10,174 bases of DNA from Candidatus Nanopelagicales bacterium (lineage in GTDB: Bacteria > Actinomycetota > Actinomycetes > S36-B12 > UBA10799), in contig JAUYKX010000300.1 of the NCBI GenBank assembly GCA_030699055.1, positions 1 to 10,174 of the forward strand, in the 5' to 3' direction. The stretch's first letter is position 1. The number at the start of each line of letters is the position of its first letter. The notes beneath the pieces were generated by a model. The model was not told the DNA's origin, made no database searches, and saw only the letters and a program-made list of their open reading frames with translations. A program made the position numbers and the translations under genes. Below, in pieces: positions 1 to 7,531 of this stretch.

Positions 1-43
1 GCTCGGTCTCGAGCCGGTCAATTCCCCGATCGGTCGCGTACAC
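1..43 (-). CDS. Start of a small DUF6104-like protein (partial, cut by window edge)
   Basis: A GTG codon at 43-41, five bases after the kgd stop, opens a frame that stays open to the window edge and reads (M)YATDRGIDRLETE. As I recall them, the small actinobacterial DUF6104 proteins begin M-Y-F-T-D-R-G-I-E-E-L-E and are often found beside the 2-oxoglutarate dehydrogenase E1 gene. The match to the Y-x-T-D-R-G-I-x-x-L-E core and to that position is what supports the call. The function of the family is unknown to me. The very short gap suggests translation coupled to kgd, although no strong Shine-Dalgarno sequence is visible. Only 14 codons can be seen, so this could be a chance open frame; the family assignment is from memory. 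Confidence 0.55.
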   Translation of the reverse strand, partial: MYATDRGIDRLETE

Positions 44-48
44 AGCGG

Positions 49-3000
49 TCAGCCCAGCGCGCGTGACATCAGGTCGGCTTGTTCCCAGGCATGAACTCGA
101 TGCGAACCCGTTGCGGGGGATGCGGAGGCCGGCCGCGTCGCAGACATCAGAACCCGATCCAGATGAGGCACCAGATTGAGCAGCAAGTACGTCCACGCTC
201 CCTGATTCTCAGGTTCTTCTTGAACCCACCAGAACTCCGCATCGGCCGGGTAACGGTCCAATTCCGCCCGAAGCTCTTCGGTGGGCAGTGGATAGAGCTG
301 TTCCAATCTGACGATCGCGACGTCGTTCCGTCCGGCCTCCTGTCGGGCCGCCCGCAGATCCCAAGTGATCTTGCCGGTACACAGCAGAACCCGCTTGACG
401 CGGTTTGGATCGACAGTCTCGTCGCCGATCACCGGCCGAAACGCGATGTCCGTGAAATCCGAAGCCTGGGATGACGCTGCCTTCAGCCGCAGCATCGACT
501 TGGGTGTGAACACGATCAATGGCACCTGCGGGGCCGCCAGGATCTGTCGACGCAGAAGATGGAAGTACGAGGCGGGCGTAGAAGGCATGGCGACGATCAT
601 GTTGTCTTGGGCGGCCATCTGAAGAAACCGCTCCGGTCGCCCCGAACTGTGGTCCGGCCCCTGGCCCTCGTAGCCATGGGGCAACAGCAGAACCACGCTC
701 GAACGCTGCGACCACTTCTGCTCTCCGCTGGAGAGGAACTCGTCGAGAATCGTCTGAGCGCCGTTGGCGAAGTCGCCGAACTGGGCCTCCCAGATGACCA
801 AGGCCTCGGGGCGGGCCACCGAATAGCCGTATTCGAATCCCATCGCCGCGAACTCGCTCAGTAGTGAGTCATGCACGTAATACTTGCCCTGATCGGGAGC
901 CATGTTCTTCAACGGAGTGAACTCGGCCCCGGTGAACCGATCCACCACAACCGCATGGCGTTGACCGAAAGTGCCCCGGCGGGAATCCTGACCGGTCAGC
1001 CGCACCGGATGACCTTCGAGCAACAGCGAGCCGATCGCCAGGGTCTCGCCCATGGCCCAATCGATCGTTCCATCTTCGATCATCTGGGCTCGCCGTTGGA
1101 GTTGGGGCAACAGTCGAGGATGAACTGACAGCTCTTCCGGCAGCTCGATTTGACTCGCGACTATCCGCTTGATCATCTCGTCGCTGATCGTGGTGTCCAC
1201 CGGCCTGGTCAAACGCGAACGGGTGAGGTCAATTGCCGCCGATTGATCGCCGGGCCGAGTGTCGCAGTCTTCGTCCAGGGGCGCGATGGGCTCGTCCACC
1301 TCGGTGGCCATACTCGCCCGGGCCGCCTCCTCGCGAGTCTCGGTGAAAACCCGTTCGAGCTGTGCCTGATAGTCCTTCAGGGCCTGTTCGGCATCCTCGA
1401 CCGTGATGTCGCCTCGGCCGATGAGTGATTCGGTGTAGAGCTTGCGGACACTGCGCTGTTCGTCGATGACCTTGTACATCAGCGGCTGGGTCAGCGACGG
1501 GTCGTCGGCTTCGTTGTGGCCCCGCTTGCGGTAGCAGACCATGTCGATGACCACGTCCTTTTTGAACTCCTGACGGAATTCGAACGCCAGTTGGGCGATG
1601 CGCACGCAGGTCTCCGGGTCATCACCGTTGAGGTGGAAAATCGGTGCCTGGACCATCCTGGCGGCATCGGTGGCATAGACGCTGGAACGGCTGGATGAGG
1701 GCGGAGTTGTGAATCCGACCTGGTTGTTGATGACCAAGTGGATCGTCCCACCGGTGCGGTAACCGCGGAGTTGGGAAAGGTTCAGAGTTTCGGCCACTAC
1801 GCCCTGGCCGGCGAAAGCGGCATCGCCGTGGAGTAGTACTGGCAGTACCGGAAACTCCTCGCTCCGGTCGAGGATGTCCTGCTTGGCACGAGCGATACCC
1901 TCCAGAACCGGATCCACGGCCTCCAAGTGCGAGGGATTGGCGGCCACGTAAACCCGGCACTGGGCCGAACTGGGCGCGGTGAACGTGCCGCTGCATCCCA
2001 GGTGGTACTTGACGTCGCCCGAGCCCTGGACGCTTTCCACGTCGATGGCTCCCTCGAACTCGCGGAAGATCTGGGCGTAGGACTTGCCGGCCAGGTTGGC
2101 GAGTACATTGAGTCGGCCTCGATGCGGCATGCCGATACAGACTTCGTCCAGGCTGGCGTCAGCGGCGGCTGAGGCGATCCGGTCCAGAATTGGGATCGCG
2201 GTTTCGGCGCCCTCGAGGCTGAACCTCTTCTGACCGACGTACTTGGTCTGCAGGAACGTCTCGAAGGCTTCGGCTGAGTTGAGCCGGCGGAGAATCCGCA
2301 GATGCTCCTCGCGAGGCGCCGAATCATGTTGGTGCTCGACGCGCTCCTGAATCCATGCGCGCTGCTCAGGATCTTGGATATGCATGTACTCGGCGCCGAC
2401 CGTGCGGCAGTAGGAATCGCGAAGCATGCCCAGGATGTCGCGCAGCGTCATGAAGGGTCGGCCACCGAATCCGCCGGTGGCGAACTCCCGCTCAAGATCC
2501 CAAAGGGTGAGCCCATGATTGGAGATGTCCAGGTCGGGATGTGACCGTTGCCGGCACTCCAGTGGGTCGATGTCGGCCATCAGGTGGCCGCGGACCCGGT
2601 AGGCGTGGATCAGCTGCTGAACCCGCGCGGTCTTGGACACCTGGTCGTCGTGAGTGTGGGCGATGTCAAGGGCCCACCTGACGGGTTCGTACGGGATTCG
2701 CAGAGCCGCGAAGATCTCGTCGTAGAAGCCGTCCTCGCCAAGCAATAGAGCGTTGATCCGACGCAGGAAGCCGCCGCTTTGAGCTCCCTGGATGATTCGA
2801 TGGTCGTACGTCGAGGTCAGCGTGACGACCTTGCTGACTCCCTGAGCGGCGAGTGTGGCGGGTGCCGCCCCCTGGAACTCGGCCGGATAATCCATTGCCC
2901 CAACCCCGACGATCACGCCTTGTCCGGGCATCAGGCGGGGCACGCTGCTGACGGTGCCGATGGTCCCGGGATTGGTGATTGTCGTCGTGGTGTCGGCGAA

Positions 3001-3774
3001 GTCGGTCACCGTCAGTCGGCTCGTACGCGCGCGGCGTATGAGGTCCTCGTAGGTGGTCCAGAAGGCGCGGAAGTCCAGGGTCTCGGCTGCCTTGATCGAA
3101 GGCACCAGCAACTGGCGCGAACCATCTGACTTGGCCAGATCTATGGCGATGCCGAGGTTCACATGGTCGGGCATGAGCAGCGTGGGCTTGCCTGCTCGCT
3201 CGGTGAATGCCGCGTTCATCCCCGGCATTTCGGAAAGTGTCCGAACCACAGCCCAACCGATCAGGTGAGTGAAGCTGATCTTCCCACCCTTGCTGCGGCG
3301 CAAATGGTTGTTGATGACCATCCGGTTGTCGATCAGTAGCTTGGCCGGCACGGTCCGGACACTGGTGGCCGTCGGTATCGCGAGGCTGGCCTCCATATTG
3401 GCCACGACTCGGGCCGCAGTGCCCCTAATCGGCGTCGGATGGCCGGCCTCGGTTGCGGTTTCGGCTGGCTGGGTTGACGCTCGAACATCAATCGGCGATG
3501 TGGCGATCGTGTCGGCAGCGGCACCACCGCCGCCGGCACCGGCAGATCTCACGGCGGCCTCACTCGAGGCGGCTGTGTGTGCCGCCTCGGCAGGCGCGGT
3601 GTCGCGGGCTGGTCGGTAGTCGGCGAAAAATTCCCACCATGCCGGGTCGACGGAATTTCTGTCGGCCACGTATCGCTCATGGATTTCGTCGACCAGCCAC
3701 TCGTTGGGGCCGAACGAATCCGGGGGGGGCATGGGGTCGAGCGGGGCATCAGTGGACGTGGGCGCATCGGCCAC
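49..3774 (-). CDS. kgd: Multifunctional 2-oxoglutarate decarboxylase/dehydrogenase E1 (Kgd/SucA)
   Basis: A thiamine-diphosphate enzyme that decarboxylates 2-oxoglutarate. In actinomycetes it is the E1 part of the 2-oxoglutarate dehydrogenase complex in the cytoplasm and carries its own acyltransferase-like domain. Length is 1241 aa, close to the roughly 1230 aa of the mycobacterial enzyme. Domains in order: the N-terminal FGPNEWLVDE segment (residues 21-30); an Ala-rich linker (about 55-115); an E2-type acyltransferase core (about 115-350) with the active-site motif YDHRIIQG near 322-329 and no lipoyl domain; the E1 region with GMPHRGRLNVLANL, HGDAAFAGQG near 648 and VINNQVGFTT near 680, where thiamine diphosphate and metal bind; and a C-terminal transketolase-like half with EAQFGDFANGAQ. 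The GTG start has GAAGG nine bases upstream and places the FGPNEWL motif at the usual distance from the N-terminus. The frame is intact. A run of eight C lies in codons 16-18. Confidence 0.96.
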   Translation of the reverse strand: MADAPTSTDAPLDPMPPPDSFGPNEWLVDEIHERYVADRNSVDPAWWEFFADYRPARDTAPAEAAHTAASSEAAVRSAGAGGGGAAADTIATSPIDVRASTQPAETATEAGHPTPIRGTAARVVANMEASLAIPTATSVRTVPAKLLIDNRMVINNHLRRSKGGKISFTHLIGWAVVRTLSEMPGMNAAFTERAGKPTLLMPDHVNLGIAIDLAKSDGSRQLLVPSIKAAETLDFRAFWTTYEDLIRRARTSRLTVTDFADTTTTITNPGTIGTVSSVPRLMPGQGVIVGVGAMDYPAEFQGAAPATLAAQGVSKVVTLTSTYDHRIIQGAQSGGFLRRINALLLGEDGFYDEIFAALRIPYEPVRWALDIAHTHDDQVSKTARVQQLIHAYRVRGHLMADIDPLECRQRSHPDLDISNHGLTLWDLEREFATGGFGGRPFMTLRDILGMLRDSYCRTVGAEYMHIQDPEQRAWIQERVEHQHDSAPREEHLRILRRLNSAEAFETFLQTKYVGQKRFSLEGAETAIPILDRIASAAADASLDEVCIGMPHRGRLNVLANLAGKSYAQIFREFEGAIDVESVQGSGDVKYHLGCSGTFTAPSSAQCRVYVAANPSHLEAVDPVLEGIARAKQDILDRSEEFPVLPVLLHGDAAFAGQGVVAETLNLSQLRGYRTGGTIHLVINNQVGFTTPPSSSRSSVYATDAARMVQAPIFHLNGDDPETCVRIAQLAFEFRQEFKKDVVIDMVCYRKRGHNEADDPSLTQPLMYKVIDEQRSVRKLYTESLIGRGDITVEDAEQALKDYQAQLERVFTETREEAARASMATEVDEPIAPLDEDCDTRPGDQSAAIDLTRSRLTRPVDTTISDEMIKRIVASQIELPEELSVHPRLLPQLQRRAQMIEDGTIDWAMGETLAIGSLLLEGHPVRLTGQDSRRGTFGQRHAVVVDRFTGAEFTPLKNMAPDQGKYYVHDSLLSEFAAMGFEYGYSVARPEALVIWEAQFGDFANGAQTILDEFLSSGEQKWSQRSSVVLLLPHGYEGQGPDHSSGRPERFLQMAAQDNMIVAMPSTPASYFHLLRRQILAAPQVPLIVFTPKSMLRLKAASSQASDFTDIAFRPVIGDETVDPNRVKRVLLCTGKITWDLRAARQEAGRNDVAIVRLEQLYPLPTEELRAELDRYPADAEFWWVQEEPENQGAWTYLLLNLVPHLDRVLMSATRPASASPATGSHRVHAWEQADLMSRALG

Positions 3775-3783
3775 GGCTTCGCA

Positions 3784-3788
3784 CCTTC
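3784..3788 (-). promoter_or_regulatory. Ribosome binding site of kgd
   Basis: GAAGG on the minus strand, nine bases before the GTG at 3774. It supports this non-ATG start; the next in-frame ATG (codon 15) would cut close to the conserved N-terminal segment and is preceded by the Asp/Pro-rich tail rather than a purine tract. Confidence 0.6.
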
Positions 3789-3840
3789 TAACTGTCGGAG
3801 CAGGCTTGGTGGGCTACGTGGAGTTGTCTAAACTGTCCGG
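3787..3840. repeat. Imperfect direct repeat upstream of kgd
   Basis: On the plus strand TCTAACTGTCGG (3787-3798) recurs as TCTAAACTGTCCGG (3827-3840). The copies differ by two single-base insertions and start 40 bases apart, about four helical turns. The first copy overlaps the kgd ribosome binding site. The arrangement would suit a two-site operator, but two copies of a 12-14-base motif can arise by chance and no regulator is known. Confidence 0.3.
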
Positions 3841-3882
3841 GAATGAGGTTGGTTTTCCCTGTCCCGGTTTCAGCAGGACAAC

Positions 3883-3888
3883 ATTATG
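3883..3888 (-). promoter_or_regulatory. Candidate -10 element of the kgd promoter
   Basis: CATAAT on the minus strand matches the TATAAT consensus at five of six positions. It sits in the 166-base gap between the chelatase stop and kgd and would give a 5' untranslated region of about 100 bases. No convincing -35 hexamer is seen at 16-18 bases (candidates are CCAACG, ACCAAC and GACCAA), so the call rests on the -10 alone. Confidence 0.25.
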
Positions 3889-3940
3889 CCTGGCGCCGTT
3901 GGGCCGTTGGTCGTGGGCAGTCCGGCAGGCTTCGAGTCGA

Positions 3941-4738
3941 CTAATTGGTGTGGGTCGGTGACACCAGGGGCTCGCTCTCCAGGGCTGCCTCGATCCGCCG
4001 AACCACCACATCGACTGCGGCATCGGTTGAGTGAATGGTCGTGGATATCGCGATGGCGCCTGCTTGTCGGGCTTCGCGGCTTATGCGCTGCGACATGGTC
4101 CCGGGCGAGACGACGAAAGGAACAACGAGAATCCGATCAAGATCGTATTCTCGAAGAGTCGCCACCGCGTCACTGATGCGGGGACCGGGCCCGGATACGA
4201 AGGCGACGGCGGATCCGCCCCACCCGTGTGAACGCCACTCGAGAGCGAGAGCCGCATGACGTGCCCTCGCGGACTCGTGGGTTGATCCGGCCGAGGCCAG
4301 TACCACCCCGGTCCGCTCACTGGGTCGAAAACCTGCGTTCTTGATCACAGAATCAAGCCCCTTGAGCAGGGTTGGGTCGGCGCCCAGGGGCCGGGCCACG
4401 CGAATGTTGACGCCCGGATGGGAAATCTTGATCTGAGTCGTGGCCTCTGGGACGTCCGAGGTCGCGTGGTAGGCGACATTGAGCAGTAGGGGCACGACGA
4501 TGATTTGGTTCACGCCCTTGGCGGAAAGCTGTTGCACGGCTCCGTCCAGTCGCGCGCGATCGTGGTCGAGGCTGGCGAGGGCCACGGCGGCATTGAGCCG
4601 ATGCCCAACTCGCCGGGCAAGGAGGTCGGTCGCCAGTCGGGTCCGCGGTTCGGGGCTGCCGTGAGACAAGAGGGCCACTCCGTACTCAGCTCGCGGGCGG
4701 GGGAGGACGATGATGTCCTTCTTGCGACTTCGTGCCAT
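3941..4738 (-). CDS. Sirohydrochlorin chelatase, CbiX/SirB family
   Basis: Predicted cytoplasmic chelatase that inserts a divalent metal into sirohydrochlorin; next to cys genes, Fe2+ giving siroheme is more likely than Co2+ for cobalamin, although the metal cannot be read from sequence. From ATG 4738 it has 265 aa, like the two-lobed SirB/long CbiX proteins. The N-terminal lobe has LLSHGSP (His26) and VVPLLLNVAYHATSDVP (His91). Their 65-residue spacing fits the two metal-binding His of SirB. The C-terminal lobe repeats the fold (VVLASAGSTHES, VVPFVVSPGTM) without equivalent His, as expected for the non-catalytic half. GAAAGG lies eight bases before 4738. An in-frame ATG at 4774 with GGAG ten bases upstream would add 12 residues including three His and a Cys, so the start is not certain. 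It is co-oriented with cysG but 261 bases beyond it. Confidence 0.87.
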   Translation of the reverse strand: MARSRKKDIIVLPRPRAEYGVALLSHGSPEPRTRLATDLLARRVGHRLNAAVALASLDHDRARLDGAVQQLSAKGVNQIIVVPLLLNVAYHATSDVPEATTQIKISHPGVNIRVARPLGADPTLLKGLDSVIKNAGFRPSERTGVVLASAGSTHESARARHAALALEWRSHGWGGSAVAFVSGPGPRISDAVATLREYDLDRILVVPFVVSPGTMSQRISREARQAGAIAISTTIHSTDAAVDVVVRRIEAALESEPLVSPTHTN

Positions 4739-4999
4739 GATCGCAACCTTTCGGCAGTGGTGATGGGTGGTCATTGGTCGCGGACTCCGGCGGACCTGAA
4801 CAGGGTAAGCCCGAATTAGCCCCAGTGGAACCGTCCGACGCGAACTTTTGATCTATTCTGCTCTCCGATTGTCATGAGCAATAGCTGGACACGTCAACAA
4901 ATCGTGTTCACGGCCGGTAATCCCACCTGGCCCACGTTTGACATTCAAGGAGCCTGAACCCGCAACCCAATCAGTGGTCGGTCCGGATCAGTGGGCGGT
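4739..4999. other. Gap between cysG and the chelatase gene, no recognised gene
   Basis: This 261-base stretch holds no convincing gene, RNA or intrinsic terminator. It contains two copies of ATCAGTGG (4970-4977 and 4987-4994), a possible minus-strand -10 (TACCCT, 4807-4802) with a poor -35, and a 16-codon minus-strand ORF (4944-4894) that ends Ile-Cys-stop. The chelatase gene may therefore have its own promoter, or be read through from cysG. Confidence 0.4.
4747..4752 (-). promoter_or_regulatory. Ribosome binding site of the chelatase gene
   Basis: GAAAGG on the minus strand, eight bases before ATG 4738. A competing site, GGAG at 4788-4785, lies ten bases before the in-frame ATG at 4774. Family alignment favours neither decisively, because both starts lie upstream of the first conserved strand (YGVALLSHG). 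Confidence 0.5.
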
Positions 5000-6277
5000 T
5001 CAGCGGGTATGGCGTCTTGGCCCGTGTCCAGCCAGGGTCGACGGAACGGCCAGTTGTCCGAGACTGTCGTGTAGCGCGACCACGTCACCGATCACGACAA
5101 TGGCGGGGGCCCGCGGTTGTCGATCGCTGCGCAGGACGTCCGTGAGTGATCCCCGCCAGGTCGAAGTCCTCGGAGTCCAGCCGGATTCGATCACGGCGAT
5201 CGGCGTCGTTGGTGAGCGGCCGCAGTCCACCAGGATCTGGGCGATGTCGCGCAGTTTTCGCGCTCCCATGATCAATACAAGTGTTGTTTCGGCGTTGGTA
5301 CTCCGGGCGATTTCGTCGAGAGGGGTTGTCCCTTCATGTGCGGCGGCCACCAGGAAGCTGGAGGCCACGCCCCGGCAGGTTACTGGGATTCCCGAGGCGG
5401 CGGGTACGGCGAGTGCGCTGGTGACGCCGGGGCCGACTTCGACCGGGACGCCTGCCGTCACGCAGGCCAGGGCCTCCTCGGCGCCGCGACCCATCATGAA
5501 TGGGTCCCCACCCTTCAGCCGCACGACCGTGTTGCCGGCCAGTGAGCGTTCCACGATGAGTTCGTTGATCTGGTCCTGGGGAACAGGGTGGGTTCCGGCG
5601 GTCTTGCCGACGTGAATGATCTCCACCGAAGGCGAAGCGGCCTCCCAAAGGGCGCGCGGCGCCAGTCGATCGACGATCAGGACCTCGGCTTCCGCCAGCG
5701 CCCGAAGCCCACGAAGAGTGATCAACTCAGGGTCACCGGGGCCGGCTCCCACCAGGATCGCCCGCCCTGATGGTCGGTCTGTCGACCGAGCCCGGGTCAT
5801 TTCATCCCGACGCAGGGGAAGTGCTGACAGTCGAAGCAGTAGTTCGGCGGAGTTGACGATCTCTTTCGCCAACTGCGGATTCCCGCCCCCACTGGCGGCG
5901 ATCCGGATTCCGTTCTCGCCTGCGGCGGTCGCCGGAAGAGCCGCCGTGCCCAGTCGGGCCGCACTGGTACACACGCACCAAACTTGCCGTCGCTCACAGG
6001 CCCCGGCCACCTGCCCGTCAGAGTCCTGATTTCCGGTTGCGGCCACCACGAGCCAAGCCTTGTCGAGGTCCGACTGAACCCACCGCCGATGGTGAACCAC
6101 GATGCGCCCGGTCTGTTCGAGTTCAGTCAGCCGTTCCGACAGTTCGGGAGCGACGACTTCGATCGCCGGCCCACCGGGCAGCAGGGATTCGACCTTGCGG
6201 GTGGCGGTCGGGCCGCCACCGATGACCACGACCCGTCGGCCGCCGAGGTCGACCAGGAGCGGGTGACGGTCGCTCAC
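5000..6277 (-). CDS. cysG: Siroheme synthase CysG: precorrin-2 dehydrogenase-like domain fused to uroporphyrinogen-III C-methyltransferase
   Basis: Converts uroporphyrinogen III to precorrin-2 with two SAM-dependent methylations and, through the N-terminal domain, is expected to oxidise it to sirohydrochlorin. From GTG 6277 it has 425 aa. Residues 1-160 form the NAD-binding domain, with GGRRVVVIGGGPTATRK at 12-28. Residues 172-410 form the methyltransferase, with VGAGPGDPELITLRG and VRLKGGDPFMMGRGAEE. The GTG start overlaps the cysN stop in GTGA and places the Rossmann motif at the family position; an upstream extension of the frame inside cysN is spurious. The frame is shorter than E. coli CysG (457 aa). 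Aligned by eye, the catalytic Asp104 of enterobacterial CysG corresponds to Ser105 here (CVCTSAARLG), so the N-terminal activity is uncertain. The methyltransferase looks intact. Confidence 0.9.
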   Translation of the reverse strand: MSDRHPLLVDLGGRRVVVIGGGPTATRKVESLLPGGPAIEVVAPELSERLTELEQTGRIVVHHRRWVQSDLDKAWLVVAATGNQDSDGQVAGACERRQVWCVCTSAARLGTAALPATAAGENGIRIAASGGGNPQLAKEIVNSAELLLRLSALPLRRDEMTRARSTDRPSGRAILVGAGPGDPELITLRGLRALAEAEVLIVDRLAPRALWEAASPSVEIIHVGKTAGTHPVPQDQINELIVERSLAGNTVVRLKGGDPFMMGRGAEEALACVTAGVPVEVGPGVTSALAVPAASGIPVTCRGVASSFLVAAAHEGTTPLDEIARSTNAETTLVLIMGARKLRDIAQILVDCGRSPTTPIAVIESGWTPRTSTWRGSLTDVLRSDRQPRAPAIVVIGDVVALHDSLGQLAVPSTLAGHGPRRHTR

Positions 6278-7530
6278 ACCTCGATCATTCCGCCGGCAAG
6301 CGTGGACCCGTCCTGTGGTTCGATCAGGATGAACGACCCGCTGTTGCGCAGGCGGCTGTAGGGGTCCACGGCAACTGGCTGAGCCAGCCGCAACTCGATG
6401 GTTCCCAACTCGTTCAGGCACAGGCTGTCCTCAGCCTGTGCGCGCGCCAGCGTGGTCAAGTCCAAGCGATCGCGAATGCCGCGAACGATGGCCGGCACTG
6501 TGGCGGTTCCGGTTCGCAGTAGAACCCGGTCACCGGTGTTGACCGGTCGATCATCGACGACGCAGATCGTCCCGAGCAGATCCCGGACGACCGACGGGGG
6601 TTCGTCGACGGCGGCGATCACCTCGCCTCGGTTGATGTCGAGCTCGTCGCGCAGGATCACTGTGATGGATTGCGGAGCGAAGGCCTCGATGACCGGCACG
6701 CCAAGCACTTCCAGTCCGGTCACCTCAGTTTGGATTCCCGACGGCCCGACCACCACCGGGTCACCAACCCTGACGACCCCGGAGGCGATCCGGCCCGAGT
6801 AGCCCCGGAAATCCGGATGCGAAGGCGTTCGCGGGCGGTTGACGTACTGCACGGGCATTCGGAACGGCAGGCTTGCCGGGTTAACCCCGACGGGTACGCG
6901 CTCCAAGTACTCCAACATGGTTGGACCGTCGTACCAGGGCGTCCGGTCGGAACGGTCCACGACATTGTCGCCGCGCAGAGCTGAGTCGGGAATGGGCGTG
7001 AACTCGGTGATTCCGAGTGCTGTTGCCACGTCACCGAAGTCGGCCAGGGCAGCGAGGTAGGGGCCTTCCACGAAGTCGATCAGATCCATCTTGTTCACGG
7101 CGAGCGCTACGTGACGCACTCCGAGCAGGGCGGCGACCGCGGCATGGCGACGGGTCTGCTCGACCACACCATGCCGAACGTCGACGAGGATCAATGCCGC
7201 CTCGGCGGTGGAGGCACCGGTGACCATGTTGCGGGTGTACTGAACGTGGCCCGGTGTGTCGGCCAGGATGAACGAACGAGTGGCGGTCGAGAAGTATCGA
7301 TAAGCCACGTCGATGGTGATTCCCTGTTCCCGCTCGGCCCGCAGCCCATCCGTCAGTAGGGCGAGGTCCGCTCCCTCGAAACCACGGTCGCGGCTGACCC
7401 GTTCGACGGCATCGAGCTGGTCGGCCAGAACCGACTTCGTGTCGTGCAGCAGTCGCCCGACCAGGGTGGACTTGCCGTCATCGACCGACCCGGCAGTCGC
7501 GAAACGCAGGAGTTCGTGAGTCGTGTACAT
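6274..7530 (-). CDS. cysN: Sulfate adenylyltransferase subunit 1 (GTPase) CysN
   Basis: The GTP-hydrolysing subunit of ATP sulfurylase, which drives formation of adenylylsulfate (APS) by CysD from sulfate and ATP. It has 418 aa with EF-Tu-like GTPase motifs in order: GSVDDGKST (residues 14-22), EREQGIT (66-72), DTPGH (91-95) and NKMD (146-149), followed by two beta-barrel domains. Start ATG 7530 puts the P-loop at the usual position; it begins one base after the cysD stop, with GAGGG of the cysD tail as a plausible ribosome binding site. There is no C-terminal APS kinase (CysC) fusion, consistent with a pathway that reduces APS directly. Its stop overlaps the cysG start by four bases. Confidence 0.95.
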   Translation of the reverse strand: MYTTHELLRFATAGSVDDGKSTLVGRLLHDTKSVLADQLDAVERVSRDRGFEGADLALLTDGLRAEREQGITIDVAYRYFSTATRSFILADTPGHVQYTRNMVTGASTAEAALILVDVRHGVVEQTRRHAAVAALLGVRHVALAVNKMDLIDFVEGPYLAALADFGDVATALGITEFTPIPDSALRGDNVVDRSDRTPWYDGPTMLEYLERVPVGVNPASLPFRMPVQYVNRPRTPSHPDFRGYSGRIASGVVRVGDPVVVGPSGIQTEVTGLEVLGVPVIEAFAPQSITVILRDELDINRGEVIAAVDEPPSVVRDLLGTICVVDDRPVNTGDRVLLRTGTATVPAIVRGIRDRLDLTTLARAQAEDSLCLNELGTIELRLAQPVAVDPYSRLRNSGSFILIEPQDGSTLAGGMIEV

Positions 7531-7531
7531 G

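Noticed and set aside
4920..4980. tRNA-like T-arm (GCGGGTTCAGGCTCC on the minus strand)
   Set aside because: No matching acceptor, D or anticodon stems can be drawn around it.
4950..5002. Possible terminator after cysG (AACCGC ... GCGGGTT, with CCACTGAT repeats)
   Set aside because: The stem needs a bulge, the loop is long and no U-run follows; direct repeats rather than a clean inverted repeat dominate.
4938..5615. Plus-strand ORF of 225 codons opposite cysG
   Set aside because: It lies antisense to the clear methyltransferase domain of cysG, is low in complexity (Ser/Thr/Arg/Pro-rich) as expected for a GC-rich shadow frame, and matches no family I know.
6278..6421. N-terminal extension of cysG by 48 codons
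   Set aside because: It lies entirely within the cysN coding sequence, shows no conserved residues, and the GTG at 6277 overlapping the cysN stop gives the normal family start.
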